DNA of 53,302 nucleotides, taken from positions 1 through 53,302 of the forward strand of contig NZ_VORM01000029.1 in NCBI RefSeq assembly GCF_007997225.1. Direction: 5' to 3'. Source of the DNA: Subsaximicrobium wynnwilliamsii. Its GTDB lineage: Bacteria > Bacteroidota > Bacteroidia > Flavobacteriales > Flavobacteriaceae. Numbering within the stretch: position 1 is the stretch's first letter; the number at the start of each line of letters is the position of its first letter. The notes beneath the pieces were generated by a model. It saw only the letters and a list, made by a program, of their open reading frames with translations, was not told the DNA's origin and searched no databases. The translations under genes were made by a program, and so were the position numbers. Below are positions 1 to 9,136 of the stretch, in pieces.

Positions 1-1
1 T

Positions 2-100
2 GCCGTAAAAGTAAAACACCCTGTTACCAAGGAAATAACTTACACCACCATAATCAACTCCGAGCAGCAACAAAATTTAGCGAAATTATTCGATTTCTAA
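2..100 (+). CDS. 3' end of an unidentified protein gene (partial)
   Basis: An open frame enters from the left edge and stops at TAA 98-100; its last residues read ...SEQQQNLAKLFDF. The composition looks like real coding sequence and the frame differs from that of the SDR fragment that follows five bases later. The fragment is too short to assign a family. It matters because the next gene begins in mid-domain right after this stop, which marks a probable rearrangement point. Confidence 0.4.
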   Translation, partial: AVKVKHPVTKEITYTTIINSEQQQNLAKLFDF

Positions 101-105
101 CTTGG

Positions 106-633
106 GTGTCCCAGCGACGAAAACAGGTGGTAATTGACACCAACATCAGTGTCGATAAAAGATTGATGGAGGTCAATTATTTAGGAACAGTTGGTCTGTC
201 TAAAGCCTTGTTGCCGCATTATGTGAAACATAAATCTGGGCATTTTGTAATTGTGTCTAGTTTGATGGGGAAATTCTCGTCGCCATACCGTTCTGGTTAT
301 TGTGGCGCCAAACATGCTTTACATGGTTTTTTTGACGCACTACGCATGGAGCACGAAAAAGATAACATTAAAGTGACACTAATTTGTCCAGGCTTTGTCA
401 ATACTGAAGTTTCTAGAAACGCATTGACAGGTGACGGATCCAAACTCAACTCACATGATACCGCTACTGAAAATGGCTTATCAGTGGAAGATTTCTCAAA
501 ACGAATGATCAAAGCGATTAAAAAAGAAAAATTTGAGGCCTACATTGGCAAATTTGAACGCTTCGGTGTCTTTGTGAAGCGTTTGTCGCCACGATGGCTT
601 CATTGCCTGGTCAAACGCAGTGAGGTGCGATAA
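106..633 (+). pseudogene. SDR-family oxidoreductase, N-terminal third missing
   Basis: The 175 codons match the C-terminal two thirds of a classical short-chain dehydrogenase: NYLGT, the catalytic serine strand VIVSSLMG, the YCGAK catalytic Tyr/Lys pair and the PGFVNT loop. The TGxxxGIG cofactor loop and about 85-90 N-terminal residues are absent. The homology starts at the VSQR segment, which in full-length members follows the NNGG/NxG motif, and directly abuts the stop of a different frame at position 100. GTG 106 or ATG 165 could start translation, but the product would lack the NAD(P) site. Most likely a remnant left by a deletion or recombination; an assembly join is the alternative. Confidence 0.7.
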
Positions 634-718
634 TATACTTATGCCATGGACGGTATGATTAACAATCATCTCGAAACATAAATTCCAAATCCCAAGCTAA
701 TAGCTAATCACTAATAGC

Positions 719-1396
719 TCATAGCTCAATGCTTTCCCCGATTTCTAAAATCATTAAATCCTTATCCTTATCAAAAAACTTGCGTTTAGCCTCTTCATGG
801 TCAATCTCGATATAGCCAAAGGTATCGAAGTGATAGCCCAATATTTTATCACATTGCACAAAGTCGCTGGCAATGATGGCTTCGTCGATGCCCATTGTAA
901 AATTATCGCCAATAGGTAAAATGGCCAGATCCAGCTTGGTAAACATTGGGATGAGCTTCATGTCCATAGTTAGTGATGTGTCCCCTGCAATGTATATGTT
1001 CTTGCGCTCTCCCTCAATCACGAATCCGCCGGGTTGGCCACCATACTTGCCATCTGGAAAGGAAGATGTGTGAATGGCTGGTACATATTTTACGTTTCCA
1101 AATTCAAAATCCCACTGTCCGCCATGGTTCATGGGATGGGTTTCAATACCCAATGCATCAAAATGATTGGCAATCTCAAAATTGGAAATGACCACAGCAC
1201 CCGTACGTTTGGCTATGCTTTCAACATCAAGAATATGATCTTGATGTGCATGAGTGACCAGGATGTAATCTGCTTTTAAACTCTCAATATCTATAGCACT
1301 GGCCTTAGGATTACCAGATATAAAAGGATCGACCAAGATATAGGTGTCATCCACTTTAATTCCCAAACTGGCATGACCATAAAAAGTGATTTTCAT
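719..1396 (-). CDS. UPF0173 family metal-dependent hydrolase
   Basis: A 225-residue metallo-beta-lactamase-fold protein. The metal-binding signature HAHQDH (His49, His51, Asp53, His54) follows the GHAS and DPFISGN segments typical of the UPF0173/YtkL group, and GDTSLT and GYHFDT further on supply the later metal ligands. Length is normal for the family. The physiological substrate of this family is not established; cytoplasmic hydrolase is the safe description. It lies 18 bases downstream of the secreted-protein gene at 1415-2905 on the same strand, so the two are probably cotranscribed, although nothing suggests a shared function. Confidence 0.9.
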   Translation of the reverse strand: MKITFYGHASLGIKVDDTYILVDPFISGNPKASAIDIESLKADYILVTHAHQDHILDVESIAKRTGAVVISNFEIANHFDALGIETHPMNHGGQWDFEFGNVKYVPAIHTSSFPDGKYGGQPGGFVIEGERKNIYIAGDTSLTMDMKLIPMFTKLDLAILPIGDNFTMGIDEAIIASDFVQCDKILGYHFDTFGYIEIDHEEAKRKFFDKDKDLMILEIGESIEL

Positions 1397-1414
1397 TTGT
1401 ATTGTTTTTTTCGG

Positions 1415-2905
1415 TTACTTTAATATCATAAACTGGTTATTCCGGCCGCCACCTGCGCTAGACATGATAAAGGTGCCCGTTTCGAAGGTTCCAAAAAATG
1501 GCACATAATCGGTATTGCCTTTGTTATCCTGAATTTTATCATAAGACACGTCCCCATCTGCGGAATATACAATGTCATATAAGGAAGAAGATTCTAAAAA
1601 GCCTTTGGATACTTTGGTTCTACCATCGTTTTTCTCAAGCAGGTTTTTACCAGAATTCAAGATCACATGCAGTTGGTTGTTTTTCACAAAAGCGTTATAT
1701 GATGGTGCCGTGGCCCTTTTAAATATACTTCTTCCCCAAGCTAAGTTACCACTATTATCAAATTTAAACACCAAAACATCATCATAATGATTAACGGTCT
1801 GTATGTGACCCCCATTCATTCCCATGCTCACGTAGGTGGTAGTGATGTAAAACTCTTCGGCCAGCATGTAGGTGTTGTCATCATCATCTGTGAGCACATA
1901 ATCCACGTAAAAACTGGTAAGCTCTTTATCCTTTTTGCGATCGGCACGTTTATCGCCATATAAATCCTCATAAACAGCTATGGGCAGGTCTTGATGTTTT
2001 TTGGATGTGATGGCCAATTCTTTTTTATCGATGGTAAAATTACAGCCACCTTTGATGCGTCCTGCACGCTCTTCAGAATAAAACCCCAACAAATTCAACT
2101 GGTTTTCTGTTACTGAAATGTTCAGCGATTGAATATGCTCCTCATCCATGCCGATACTAATGGCCTTCATGTCGCTCTTTGAAATCTTATTCAGCACAAA
2201 TTCGTAGTTGGCCTCGCCATCCTTTTTTTGCGAACGTCCTTTCACAAATAATTTCCCCAAAGCATAGACATTGGCCTCGTCATCGATAGACAAGTCGTTG
2301 TGCTCATAATAGCGCTCCTCATGCTCTTGGTAGACTTTTTCAAAGAGCAGACTCAAATTAGAGGCATCAAAAACCCTAATCGTATAAGCATTGGCGTGTT
2401 TCTTGGAGTTATCGGTGGTTACTGCAAAATAATTGCCGCTGGGGGAAATGGCAAAACTGGTTTCCCGTTTATTGCCTCCAGAAAAAAGGGCTTGTTTCTT
2501 TTCAACTGTGGTTTCAAAGAGTTTGACTTTTTTGACACTTTTTTGAGCCAAGTTGAAAATATGGCAATAGATGATGCGTTCCGTTTTTTTGGGCGAATCG
2601 ACAGTAAAGAATTTCATTTCCTCGCCAGAAAAAAGTTCGCCAACAAAAGTTTCATTCCTGTCGCTCTCCACGACCATGTTAAAAACCTTATTGAGACCAG
2701 TATCAAATACATCAAATAGAAAGTCGCGTTTTGAGTCTCTAATAATTCCTGTTAGCCCAGAATTAGTGGTGTGGATTGCCAGGATATCTTTGGCTTTGAC
2801 CTCGTCTTTGTATTCCTCACTTTCAGAAACAGATAGTTTGGTTGTAGTTTGTGAATAAGCGGCGCTAACGGCTATAAAGCACGCCAAGAGTAAAAATTTT
2901 TTCAT
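1415..2905 (-). CDS. Exported protein of unknown function, probable beta-propeller
   Basis: 496 residues beginning with a classical signal peptide (MKKFLLLACFIAVSAAYSQ, cleavage after about residue 18). The rest is rich in alternating hydrophobic/Gly/Asp strands with repeated stretches such as FAISPSGNYFAVTTDNS, YALGKLFVKG and VFKFDNSGNLAW, which resemble WD40/PD40-like propeller blades. There is no lipobox and no sorting domain, so a periplasmic or secreted protein is likely. The family is not recognised. It probably forms a two-gene unit with the UPF0173 hydrolase downstream. Confidence 0.75.
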   Translation of the reverse strand: MKKFLLLACFIAVSAAYSQTTTKLSVSESEEYKDEVKAKDILAIHTTNSGLTGIIRDSKRDFLFDVFDTGLNKVFNMVVESDRNETFVGELFSGEEMKFFTVDSPKKTERIIYCHIFNLAQKSVKKVKLFETTVEKKQALFSGGNKRETSFAISPSGNYFAVTTDNSKKHANAYTIRVFDASNLSLLFEKVYQEHEERYYEHNDLSIDDEANVYALGKLFVKGRSQKKDGEANYEFVLNKISKSDMKAISIGMDEEHIQSLNISVTENQLNLLGFYSEERAGRIKGGCNFTIDKKELAITSKKHQDLPIAVYEDLYGDKRADRKKDKELTSFYVDYVLTDDDDNTYMLAEEFYITTTYVSMGMNGGHIQTVNHYDDVLVFKFDNSGNLAWGRSIFKRATAPSYNAFVKNNQLHVILNSGKNLLEKNDGRTKVSKGFLESSSLYDIVYSADGDVSYDKIQDNKGNTDYVPFFGTFETGTFIMSSAGGGRNNQFMILK

Positions 2906-3223
2906 TGGAAGGATTTAAAATGAGCTGGCAAAATAGAAAAAATTCTTTGATTAATCTTCGTCCAGACCTTTTTCCTACTTTAAATTATAAGATTTTTCAG
3001 ACAACTATTCCATTTTAAGCTGAAGGCTCATGTATAAAAATCTTCATTTTTACCAATGGTTTTAAGGCAGGATCAATACTTGCTTTGAAGTAATTACGGC
3101 ATGATCTTTAAGATGTTCACGGGAATCTTTTGTTATTTCGCTCAAATCTAAATGGACTGGGATTTAGCAAATGACCTATGTCTTAAGCACTTGAAAAAAA
3201 TAAAATGATTTAAGCGGAAGTAT
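2906..3223. other. Intergenic stretch without recognisable features
   Basis: About 318 bases of AT-rich sequence between menA (3' end) and the exported protein (5' end). I see no convincing ORF, tandem repeat or strong hairpin. It must contain the promoter of the 2905 gene, but no clear TAnnTTTG box could be placed. Confidence 0.4.
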
Positions 3224-4129
3224 TTATAGAATATACCCTACCCCCAATAAAACAGAAAATAAAAAGGTGCTGAGTGCAAGTACTTTTAACTGTGAGTCAT
3301 AATCGGGTGCACTTCTGGCCTTGTAGATCTTGACTATGTGAATGCTCATGGGAATATAGGCCAATAAAAACAGGAGATTCCATAATGAGGAAAAATGAAT
3401 CACACTAAACATCAAAGCCACCATCATGGCTAAAATAATGAGCGCCAAATGATAGATCTTAGCATTTTTACTTCCCAATATTACGGCTAAAGTTCGTTTA
3501 TTAGACAGTGCATCAGATTCAATATCTCTCATGTTATTGAGGTTTAAAACGCCAACGCTAAACAAACCTACCGAAACTGCGGGAAGTAGCACATAAAAAT
3601 CCAATTGTTTGCTGTATAGAAAATAACTGCCCACAGTACTCATTACGCCAAAAAACAAAAACACAAAGATATCTCCCAAACCGCGATAACCGTAAGGAGA
3701 ACGACCAACCGTGTAATTGATTGCAGCATAAACCGCAGCGGCAGATAACACAAAAAACAATAAGGCATAACCAAGATATTCATCCTTAAATGCGGTGAAG
3801 ATCAACAATAGGGTAAGAACGACAATAAGGAGTACATTTTTTTTGATGCCACTAATCATCTCATCTGGAGTAATTGCACCACTTTGAATGGCACGCGTTG
3901 GACCCAGTCGGTTTTCGTTATCGGTACCTCGAACACCGTCGCCATAGTCGTTGGCCAGATTGGAAAGCACCTGTAAGCTAATGGTTAAAAGAATGGCCAA
4001 AAACATGATCCAACCGTCAAATGCCCCTATGGAATATCCAAAACAAGACCCCAAAATAATTCCTGAAACCGATAAAGGCAAAGTGCGTAACCTAAATGCT
4101 GAAAGCCAAGGCTGTATTTTTTTGAACAT
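3224..4129 (-). CDS. menA: 1,4-dihydroxy-2-naphthoate polyprenyltransferase
   Basis: A UbiA-superfamily integral membrane prenyltransferase of 301 residues with about nine hydrophobic helices. The first Asp-rich motif NLANDYGDGVRGTD (residues 57-70) binds the Mg-prenyl diphosphate and is the MenA form; a second motif NMRDIESD lies near residue 200. It attaches the polyprenyl tail to DHNA, giving demethylmenaquinone, the respiratory quinone precursor. It starts 15 bases after the menB stop, so menB-menA form an operon of consecutive pathway steps. Confidence 0.95.
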   Translation of the reverse strand: MFKKIQPWLSAFRLRTLPLSVSGIILGSCFGYSIGAFDGWIMFLAILLTISLQVLSNLANDYGDGVRGTDNENRLGPTRAIQSGAITPDEMISGIKKNVLLIVVLTLLLIFTAFKDEYLGYALLFFVLSAAAVYAAINYTVGRSPYGYRGLGDIFVFLFFGVMSTVGSYFLYSKQLDFYVLLPAVSVGLFSVGVLNLNNMRDIESDALSNKRTLAVILGSKNAKIYHLALIILAMMVALMFSVIHFSSLWNLLFLLAYIPMSIHIVKIYKARSAPDYDSQLKVLALSTFLFSVLLGVGYIL

Positions 4130-4144
4130 GAAAGCGTTTCTAAT

Positions 4145-4984
4145 TTATGGAATCCATTTTTTATCGAAATTAGGCTTGCGTTTTTCTAAAAAAGCATCAC
4201 GACCCTCTTTGGCTTCATCGGTCATGTAAGCCAGTCGTGTCGCCTCTCCAGCAAAAACCTGTTGGCCAACCATGCCATCATCGGTCAAATTCATTGCAAA
4301 CTTGAGCATGCGGATGGATGTAGGAGATTTTTCCAAAATTTCCTGAGCCCATTCGTAGGCTGTAGCTTCTAAATCTTCATGCGGAACAGCTGCATTTACC
4401 ATCCCCATGTCAAAGGCTTCTTGTGCTGAATAATTCCTTCCGAGGAAAAAGATCTCCCGTGCTCGTTTTTGCCCCACCATTTTCGCCAAATAAGCAGAAC
4501 CATAACCACCGTCAAAACTGGTCACATCGGCATCGGTTTGCTTAAAAATAGCATGCTCTTTACTGGCCAAGGTCAAATCACAAATCACGTGTAAACTGTG
4601 ACCACCGCCAACGGCCCAACCCGGAACCACTGCAATGACCACTTTTGGCATAAAACGAATCAATCGCTGTACCTCAAGTATATTGAGTCGATGATACCCA
4701 TCTTCACCCACATAACCTTGGTGTCCCCTAGCCTTTTGATCGCCACCAGAGCAAAAACTCCAAATGCCATCTTTGGAACTTGGACCTTCCGCAGAAAATA
4801 AAACAACGCCTATATTGACGTCTTCATTGGCATCGTAAAAAGCGTCATAAAGTTCTGAAGTGGTTTTTGGACGAAAAGCATTCCTAATATCTGGACGATT
4901 GAAGGCGATCCTCGCCACGCCATCGCACTTTTTATAGGTAATGTCTTCATAGGTTTTTGCAGTGACCCATTCGGCTTTTTTCAT
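4145..4984 (-). CDS. menB: 1,4-dihydroxy-2-naphthoyl-CoA synthase
   Basis: A crotonase-fold protein of 279 residues from the ATG at 4984. The frame is open 26 codons further upstream, but that segment is lysine-rich and unlike the family, so MKKAEWVTAK is taken as the start. Hallmarks are NRPDIRNAFRP, the CSGGDQ oxyanion-hole loop, GWAVGGGHSLH, the TSFDGGYGS catalytic region and the C-terminal RKPNFDKKWIP tail specific to MenB. It closes o-succinylbenzoyl-CoA to DHNA-CoA in menaquinone synthesis and precedes menA. Confidence 0.96.
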   Translation of the reverse strand: MKKAEWVTAKTYEDITYKKCDGVARIAFNRPDIRNAFRPKTTSELYDAFYDANEDVNIGVVLFSAEGPSSKDGIWSFCSGGDQKARGHQGYVGEDGYHRLNILEVQRLIRFMPKVVIAVVPGWAVGGGHSLHVICDLTLASKEHAIFKQTDADVTSFDGGYGSAYLAKMVGQKRAREIFFLGRNYSAQEAFDMGMVNAAVPHEDLEATAYEWAQEILEKSPTSIRMLKFAMNLTDDGMVGQQVFAGEATRLAYMTDEAKEGRDAFLEKRKPNFDKKWIP

Positions 4985-5094
4985 AACAGTTGATCTTTTT
5001 AAAAAAAATAATGCTTTTACTGAATTTGTATGCGTGTTCTTGCCGCTCTTCGTTTTAAGCACAGCTCATATACCCCGCTGCAAATTTTTATGAA

Positions 5095-5931
5095 TTAGTT
5101 TATCAAACGAATGCCATCGTTATCGATGCTTATTACGCGCTGCTTGTAAAGCGTGCCAATGGCCTTTTTAAAGGTTTTCTTGCTCATTTGAAGTTCATTC
5201 TTGATGGCATTGGGATCTGATTTGTCATTGAGCGGTATAAAACCGTCACGACTGTTCTCAAGATGCTCCACGATCAAATCGGCATTGGGCTCAATTTTTC
5301 GATACCCGATTTTACCGAGTACAATATCTAATTTATTATCGGGTCTTATTTTTTTGACGTAGCCTTTCAACCGGTCGCCAACGCTAAGATCCTTGAAGAT
5401 ATTATCGTTGAAAATGAGACCGTGATGTTGGTTATTCACAATCACGTTCATCCCCATATCTGAAGGGTGCGACACTATCAAATCCACTTCATCAAATTCC
5501 TGAACGGTCAATGTCGCGTTGTCCAAAAACCGATTCGTCTTACTTGAAGCCACCAACCTATTGGATTCATCATCCAAATAGCAGTGCACCAAATACCAGC
5601 CACCTGCTTTCATTTTAAAGGCTTGTTCTTTAAACGGACAAAAAAGTTCCTTTACCAGTCCCCAATCCAAGAAAGCGCCATGTGCAGTCACTTGGTTGCA
5701 GCGCAGCATTGCAAAATCGTCACGAATGATATAAGGCTCATCGGTCACAGCAACTGGGCGTTCCTCATTATCCAAATAGACAAATACTTCGATCTTATCC
5801 CAAATTTTGAATGCTTCTGGCACATATCGGTTTGGCAATAAGATTTCCTTTTCTTCCCCGTCGCCTAAATAAAGACCTTGTTCGCTTTCACGAATGATCT
5901 CAAGTGTGTTATAATCTCCAATTCTAATCAT
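5095..5931 (-). CDS. CvfB/YitL-like S1 RNA-binding protein
   Basis: 278 residues with the CvfB layout: an N-terminal S1-like OB domain (IGDYNTLEIIRESEQGLYL), further OB-fold S1 repeats in the middle (for example GAFLDWGLVKELFCPF and a third ending near LDIVLGKIGYRK) and a C-terminal winged helix (KKTFKKAIGTLYKQRVISI). Members bind RNA/DNA in the cytoplasm, and in Gram-positives affect virulence gene expression. It is upstream of menB on the same strand with a gap of about 110 bases, so cotranscription is possible but not compelling. Confidence 0.85.
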   Translation of the reverse strand: MIRIGDYNTLEIIRESEQGLYLGDGEEKEILLPNRYVPEAFKIWDKIEVFVYLDNEERPVAVTDEPYIIRDDFAMLRCNQVTAHGAFLDWGLVKELFCPFKEQAFKMKAGGWYLVHCYLDDESNRLVASSKTNRFLDNATLTVQEFDEVDLIVSHPSDMGMNVIVNNQHHGLIFNDNIFKDLSVGDRLKGYVKKIRPDNKLDIVLGKIGYRKIEPNADLIVEHLENSRDGFIPLNDKSDPNAIKNELQMSKKTFKKAIGTLYKQRVISIDNDGIRLIN

Positions 5932-6102
5932 GGCGCAAAGATACAGATATTTGGGAATGCGCTATAGGCTTCAAGCCTTAAAATTTATACGGAACAATAG
6001 GGATTATCTAGAATATTTTTTTTTGGGATTAATAACCCGGAAGACCAGTTCTGAATTTCGACTATTAAATCTCGAACTTTGAACAGCCTTGGACCTTAAG
6101 CT

Positions 6103-6963
6103 CTAGTCTACTGCTTTTAAGCTCAAGTCCATATTATAAACCGAATGCGTCAATGCGCCTGATGAAATATAATCCACGCCGCATTCCGCATAGGTTCTTA
6201 GGGTTTTTTCGTTGATGCCGCCGGAAGATTCGGTTAAACATTGGTCGCCTATTAATTTCACAGCCGCTCTGGTATCTTCATAATTGAAGTTATCAATCAA
6301 GATGCGATACACGCCTTTAGCCTTGAGGATGGCTTTGATTTCCTCCAAGTTTCTGGCTTCAACGATGATCTTTAAATCCCGGCCTGTATCTTTTAAATAC
6401 TGTTTTGTTTTTTCGATGGCTTTGCTAATCCCACCAGCAAAATCAATGTGATTGTCCTTTAGCATGATCATATCATAGAGTGCAAAGCGATGGTTTTCGC
6501 CACCCCCAATCTTTACCGCCCATTTTTCAAGTGCGCGAATCCCTGGTGTCGTTTTCCGGGTATCTAGGATTTTGGTGCCAGTACCTTCCAACAAAGCGAC
6601 AAATGACTTGGTCTTGGTCGCAATGGCGCTCATACGTTGCATGGCGTTCAAAACCAAGCGTTCTGCTTTTAAGATGGATTGTGAAGCTCCTTCTACATAA
6701 AACACGATGTCACCTTGCTTTACTTGATCCCCATCATTGATCAAGGTTTCCACTTTCAAATCTTTATCGATATGCGCAAAGACCTGTTTTGCGAATTCCA
6801 CCCCTGCAATGATGCCTTTATCCTTTACCAATAATTTTGCCTTGCCCTGAGCAGTTGCAGGAATACAGGCCAATGAACTGTGGTCGCCATCACCAACATC
6901 CTCACGAATGGCATTGGCTATGATGAGTTCTATCTCTGTATTGAATTGCGCTTTTGAAATCAT
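6103..6963 (-). CDS. nadC: Nicotinate-nucleotide diphosphorylase (carboxylating)
   Basis: 286 residues, normal length for quinolinate phosphoribosyltransferase. The substrate-binding motif TRKTTPGIR, the GGGENHR loop and the MLKDNHI strand are intact, as is the C-terminal SSGGIN/ISSGALTHS barrel end. It converts quinolinate and PRPP to nicotinate mononucleotide in de novo NAD synthesis. It is divergent from rlmH, with a 90-base shared intergenic region. Confidence 0.96.
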   Translation of the reverse strand: MISKAQFNTEIELIIANAIREDVGDGDHSSLACIPATAQGKAKLLVKDKGIIAGVEFAKQVFAHIDKDLKVETLINDGDQVKQGDIVFYVEGASQSILKAERLVLNAMQRMSAIATKTKSFVALLEGTGTKILDTRKTTPGIRALEKWAVKIGGGENHRFALYDMIMLKDNHIDFAGGISKAIEKTKQYLKDTGRDLKIIVEARNLEEIKAILKAKGVYRILIDNFNYEDTRAAVKLIGDQCLTESSGGINEKTLRTYAECGVDYISSGALTHSVYNMDLSLKAVD

Positions 6964-7041
6964 ATTTGAAGTATTTAGTGTAAAAATAGGGATTGCATCC
7001 TGAAAAATTTTAAAAATAAAATCCCAAATCCTAAAAAAACG

Positions 7042-7049
7042 TAACTTTG
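7042..7049 (+). promoter_or_regulatory. -7 box of rlmH, probably leaderless transcript
   Basis: TAACTTTG matches the Bacteroidota -7 consensus TAnnTTTG exactly and ends four bases before the rlmH ATG at 7054. The normal distance from this box to the start site would put +1 at or next to the A of the ATG, so the mRNA is likely leaderless. No good -33 TTG was seen. Confidence 0.45.
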
Positions 7050-7053
7050 AAGC

Positions 7054-7527
7054 ATGACGATTAAGTTACTGGCCATTGGCAAAACCGATAATAAAGATTT
7101 ACAGAAACTCATAGCCGACTACCAAAAACGGTTGGGGTTTTACATCAAGTTCGATTTCGAAATCATCCCAGACCTCAAGAAAGCCAAGAATTTAAGTGAG
7201 GCGCAACAAAAACAAAAGGAAGGCGAGCTCATCTTGGGCAAATTGAATCCAACCGATATTCTCATTCTTTTGGACGAAAACGGCAAGCAAATAGATTCTG
7301 TGGCGTTTTCCAATTACCTGCAGAAGCACATGAACTCCGGCATTAAACAATTGGTTTTTGTTATTGGTGGTCCTTATGGTTTTTCTGAAGACATCTACCT
7401 AAAAGCAAATGGGAAACTGTCATTATCAAAAATGACCTTTTCCCATCAAATGATTCGCTTATTTGTGATTGAGCAGTTGTACCGAGGCTTTACGATTTTA
7501 AGAAATGAGCCTTATCATCATAAGTGA
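7054..7527 (+). CDS. rlmH: 23S rRNA (pseudouridine1915-N3)-methyltransferase
   Basis: 157 residues, the usual length of this SPOUT-class enzyme. The knotted SAM site is visible as LVFVIGGPYGFSEDIY and the C-terminal LSLSKMTFSHQMIRL...EQLYRGFTIL, ending in the conserved NEPYHHK. It methylates pseudouridine 1915 in helix 69 of 23S rRNA on assembled 70S ribosomes. Confidence 0.97.
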   Translation: MTIKLLAIGKTDNKDLQKLIADYQKRLGFYIKFDFEIIPDLKKAKNLSEAQQKQKEGELILGKLNPTDILILLDENGKQIDSVAFSNYLQKHMNSGIKQLVFVIGGPYGFSEDIYLKANGKLSLSKMTFSHQMIRLFVIEQLYRGFTILRNEPYHHK

Positions 7528-7529
7528 GT

Positions 7530-7625
7530 GGGCAGGAGGTTGTGGGTTGTGGGTTGTGGGTAGTGGGTAGTGGGAAATTTAAACCGAACATTCGAATTCA
7601 ATATTCAATATTCAATATTCGTGAA
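7530..7625. repeat. Low-complexity intergenic repeats after rlmH
   Basis: A run of about five GTGGGTT/GTGGGTA heptads (about 7537-7570) is followed by three ATTCAATATTC-type units (about 7595-7620). No coding potential. Similar degenerate heptads recur in other gaps of the window (27.7, 31.3 and 34.2 kb). Confidence 0.6.
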
Positions 7626-7722
7626 TCGTAAATCCAAAATACTATCAATAACTAAAAATACGACTGAAACTTGAACTGAATACTACCTTTCATCAGCCAA
7701 CACTACAAACCTCAAACCCACT

Positions 7723-8022
7723 CTAGTGAGTCTTAAAAATTTCTTTGCGTTTTTTCAGCTGGCGTTCGAGATCGCAAATGGTTTCTCGCACCGCGACTTC
7801 GTATTGTTTCTCACTTGAGGTGGCAAATAATCGAGGGCCAGGCAGGCTCAATCTAATATTACAGATTTTATTTTTTTCAGGTTCATTAGTGTCTTTTTTG
7901 AAGAACACGTCTGCACCCACAATAAATTCATATCTATTAAAGAGTTTGTCAAGTTTTTCTTCAGTAAAAGCACTTAAGCTTTCACTCACATCTACGTCAA
8001 CGTATTGAAAATTCACAGTCAT
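7723..8022 (-). CDS. hpf: Short ribosome hibernation promoting factor / RaiA family
   Basis: 99 residues, the short form without the C-terminal dimerisation domain. It begins MTVNFQYVDVDVSESL, keeps the basic/aromatic helix around KLDKLFNRYEF and the strand KNKICNIRLSLPG, and ends in a lysine-rich tail. Such proteins bind the 30S decoding region in stationary phase and stabilise inactive ribosomes. Confidence 0.9.
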   Translation of the reverse strand: MTVNFQYVDVDVSESLSAFTEEKLDKLFNRYEFIVGADVFFKKDTNEPEKNKICNIRLSLPGPRLFATSSEKQYEVAVRETICDLERQLKKRKEIFKTH

Positions 8023-8193
8023 AATCGTTCATTTTTAGTGGTTAATATTAGAATTACAAATTACGGCTTTTTGCGATTTTTAAGGCTACGGATTTCTTAA
8101 AATATTGGTAATTTTTCCGCTAAAAATCAAATACTCCTTGTCATTCTGCTCATGCTTCTCTAAGTTTTTTCAGAAAACAAACACTTAGAGTTT

Positions 8194-9012
8194 ATGGAGC
8201 CTAAATTTAAAATATTTTTTGTGCTGTCACTGTTTTTCGCCTATAGCGAGCAGATCTATTCTCAAGGGATTATTGACGGCTTCTATAAGCAACAAAAAGA
8301 AGCTTCTTTAGTTTTAGGCTACGGCTTTGCCAATAATTCCGATTATTTGATTGGGCGGGAGGCTTCCAATCTCAACCGAAAACTGAGCTACACCTCATTA
8401 TTCACTTCCTACGGAATTACAGACCAACTCAACATCCAAGTCTCCCTACCCTACATTGAAAGTGAAACCAATATGGATTTTCAAGACCTTTCCCTGTTTT
8501 CAAAATACAAAGTCTATTCAAAACAAAATGAAAATAACCGCATTGAATTAAGCCTCGCATTGGGGTTTTCAACACCGTTAAGCAACTATGCCATAGGTGG
8601 GCTTTACGATATTGGGCAGCAAGCAAGCATTATAGACACTAGAGCAATGCTGCATTACCAATTGAAATCCAATTGGTTTACCACCATCCAAAGCGGATTT
8701 TCGTATAAACTCCAAGAAGTCCCAAATAGCATCCCAGCGGTCATTAAATTAGGTAGGGCAACAAAAAGTTGGTACTACGACCTCTATTACGAAATGCAGC
8801 ATAGCTTGGGCGGTATCGACTATAGAGGCACGCCAAGACCGCAGAATTTTAGAGAACTCAGAGTCAATTTTCAAAAAGTTGACGCTACATTATACAAACC
8901 CATTTATGAGGAACTAGGTGCTTTTGGGAGTTTTGCCTATGTATTAGATGGTCGCAATACCTTTCAAGGCCCTAGTTATGGATTTGGTTTGGTCTATGCT
9001 TTTAAGCATTAA
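8194..9012 (+). CDS. Outer-membrane beta-barrel, transporter-like
   Basis: 272 residues with a signal peptide (cleavage near IYSQG, residue 25) and no lipobox. The mature part alternates polar and hydrophobic residues with many aromatics and ends in a short aromatic-rich strand (SYGFGLVYAFKH), as expected of an outer-membrane barrel. Segments such as LFTSYGITDQLNIQVSLPYI recall the MetA-pathway/transporter-like barrel group, but the assignment is tentative and the substrate unknown. It stands alone between hpf and the PIG-L gene. Confidence 0.65.
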   Translation: MEPKFKIFFVLSLFFAYSEQIYSQGIIDGFYKQQKEASLVLGYGFANNSDYLIGREASNLNRKLSYTSLFTSYGITDQLNIQVSLPYIESETNMDFQDLSLFSKYKVYSKQNENNRIELSLALGFSTPLSNYAIGGLYDIGQQASIIDTRAMLHYQLKSNWFTTIQSGFSYKLQEVPNSIPAVIKLGRATKSWYYDLYYEMQHSLGGIDYRGTPRPQNFRELRVNFQKVDATLYKPIYEELGAFGSFAYVLDGRNTFQGPSYGFGLVYAFKH

Positions 9013-9097
9013 AACGAACAGGGCACAGCTTCTTGAAGTCCTTAATTTGTAAGCCTTCATAACGTTAAAAAAACCTAAAAATCCACGCTCACTACCT

Positions 9098-9113
9098 TAA
9101 CTTTGTATATTTG
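9098..9113 (+). promoter_or_regulatory. Tandem -7 boxes before the PIG-L gene
   Basis: Two adjacent exact TAnnTTTG matches, TAACTTTG (9098-9105) and TATATTTG (9106-9113), lie 23-40 bases before the ATG at 9137. Either could serve as the Bacteroidota sigma-A -7 element; a clear -33 box is not visible. Confidence 0.4.
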
Positions 9114-9136
9114 GGCAAAAGCTTTTAAACACAATC

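Noticed and set aside
5584-5841. 85-residue plus-strand frame within the CvfB gene and similar shadows elsewhere
   Set aside because: Antisense shadows of well-supported genes without homology or initiation signals.
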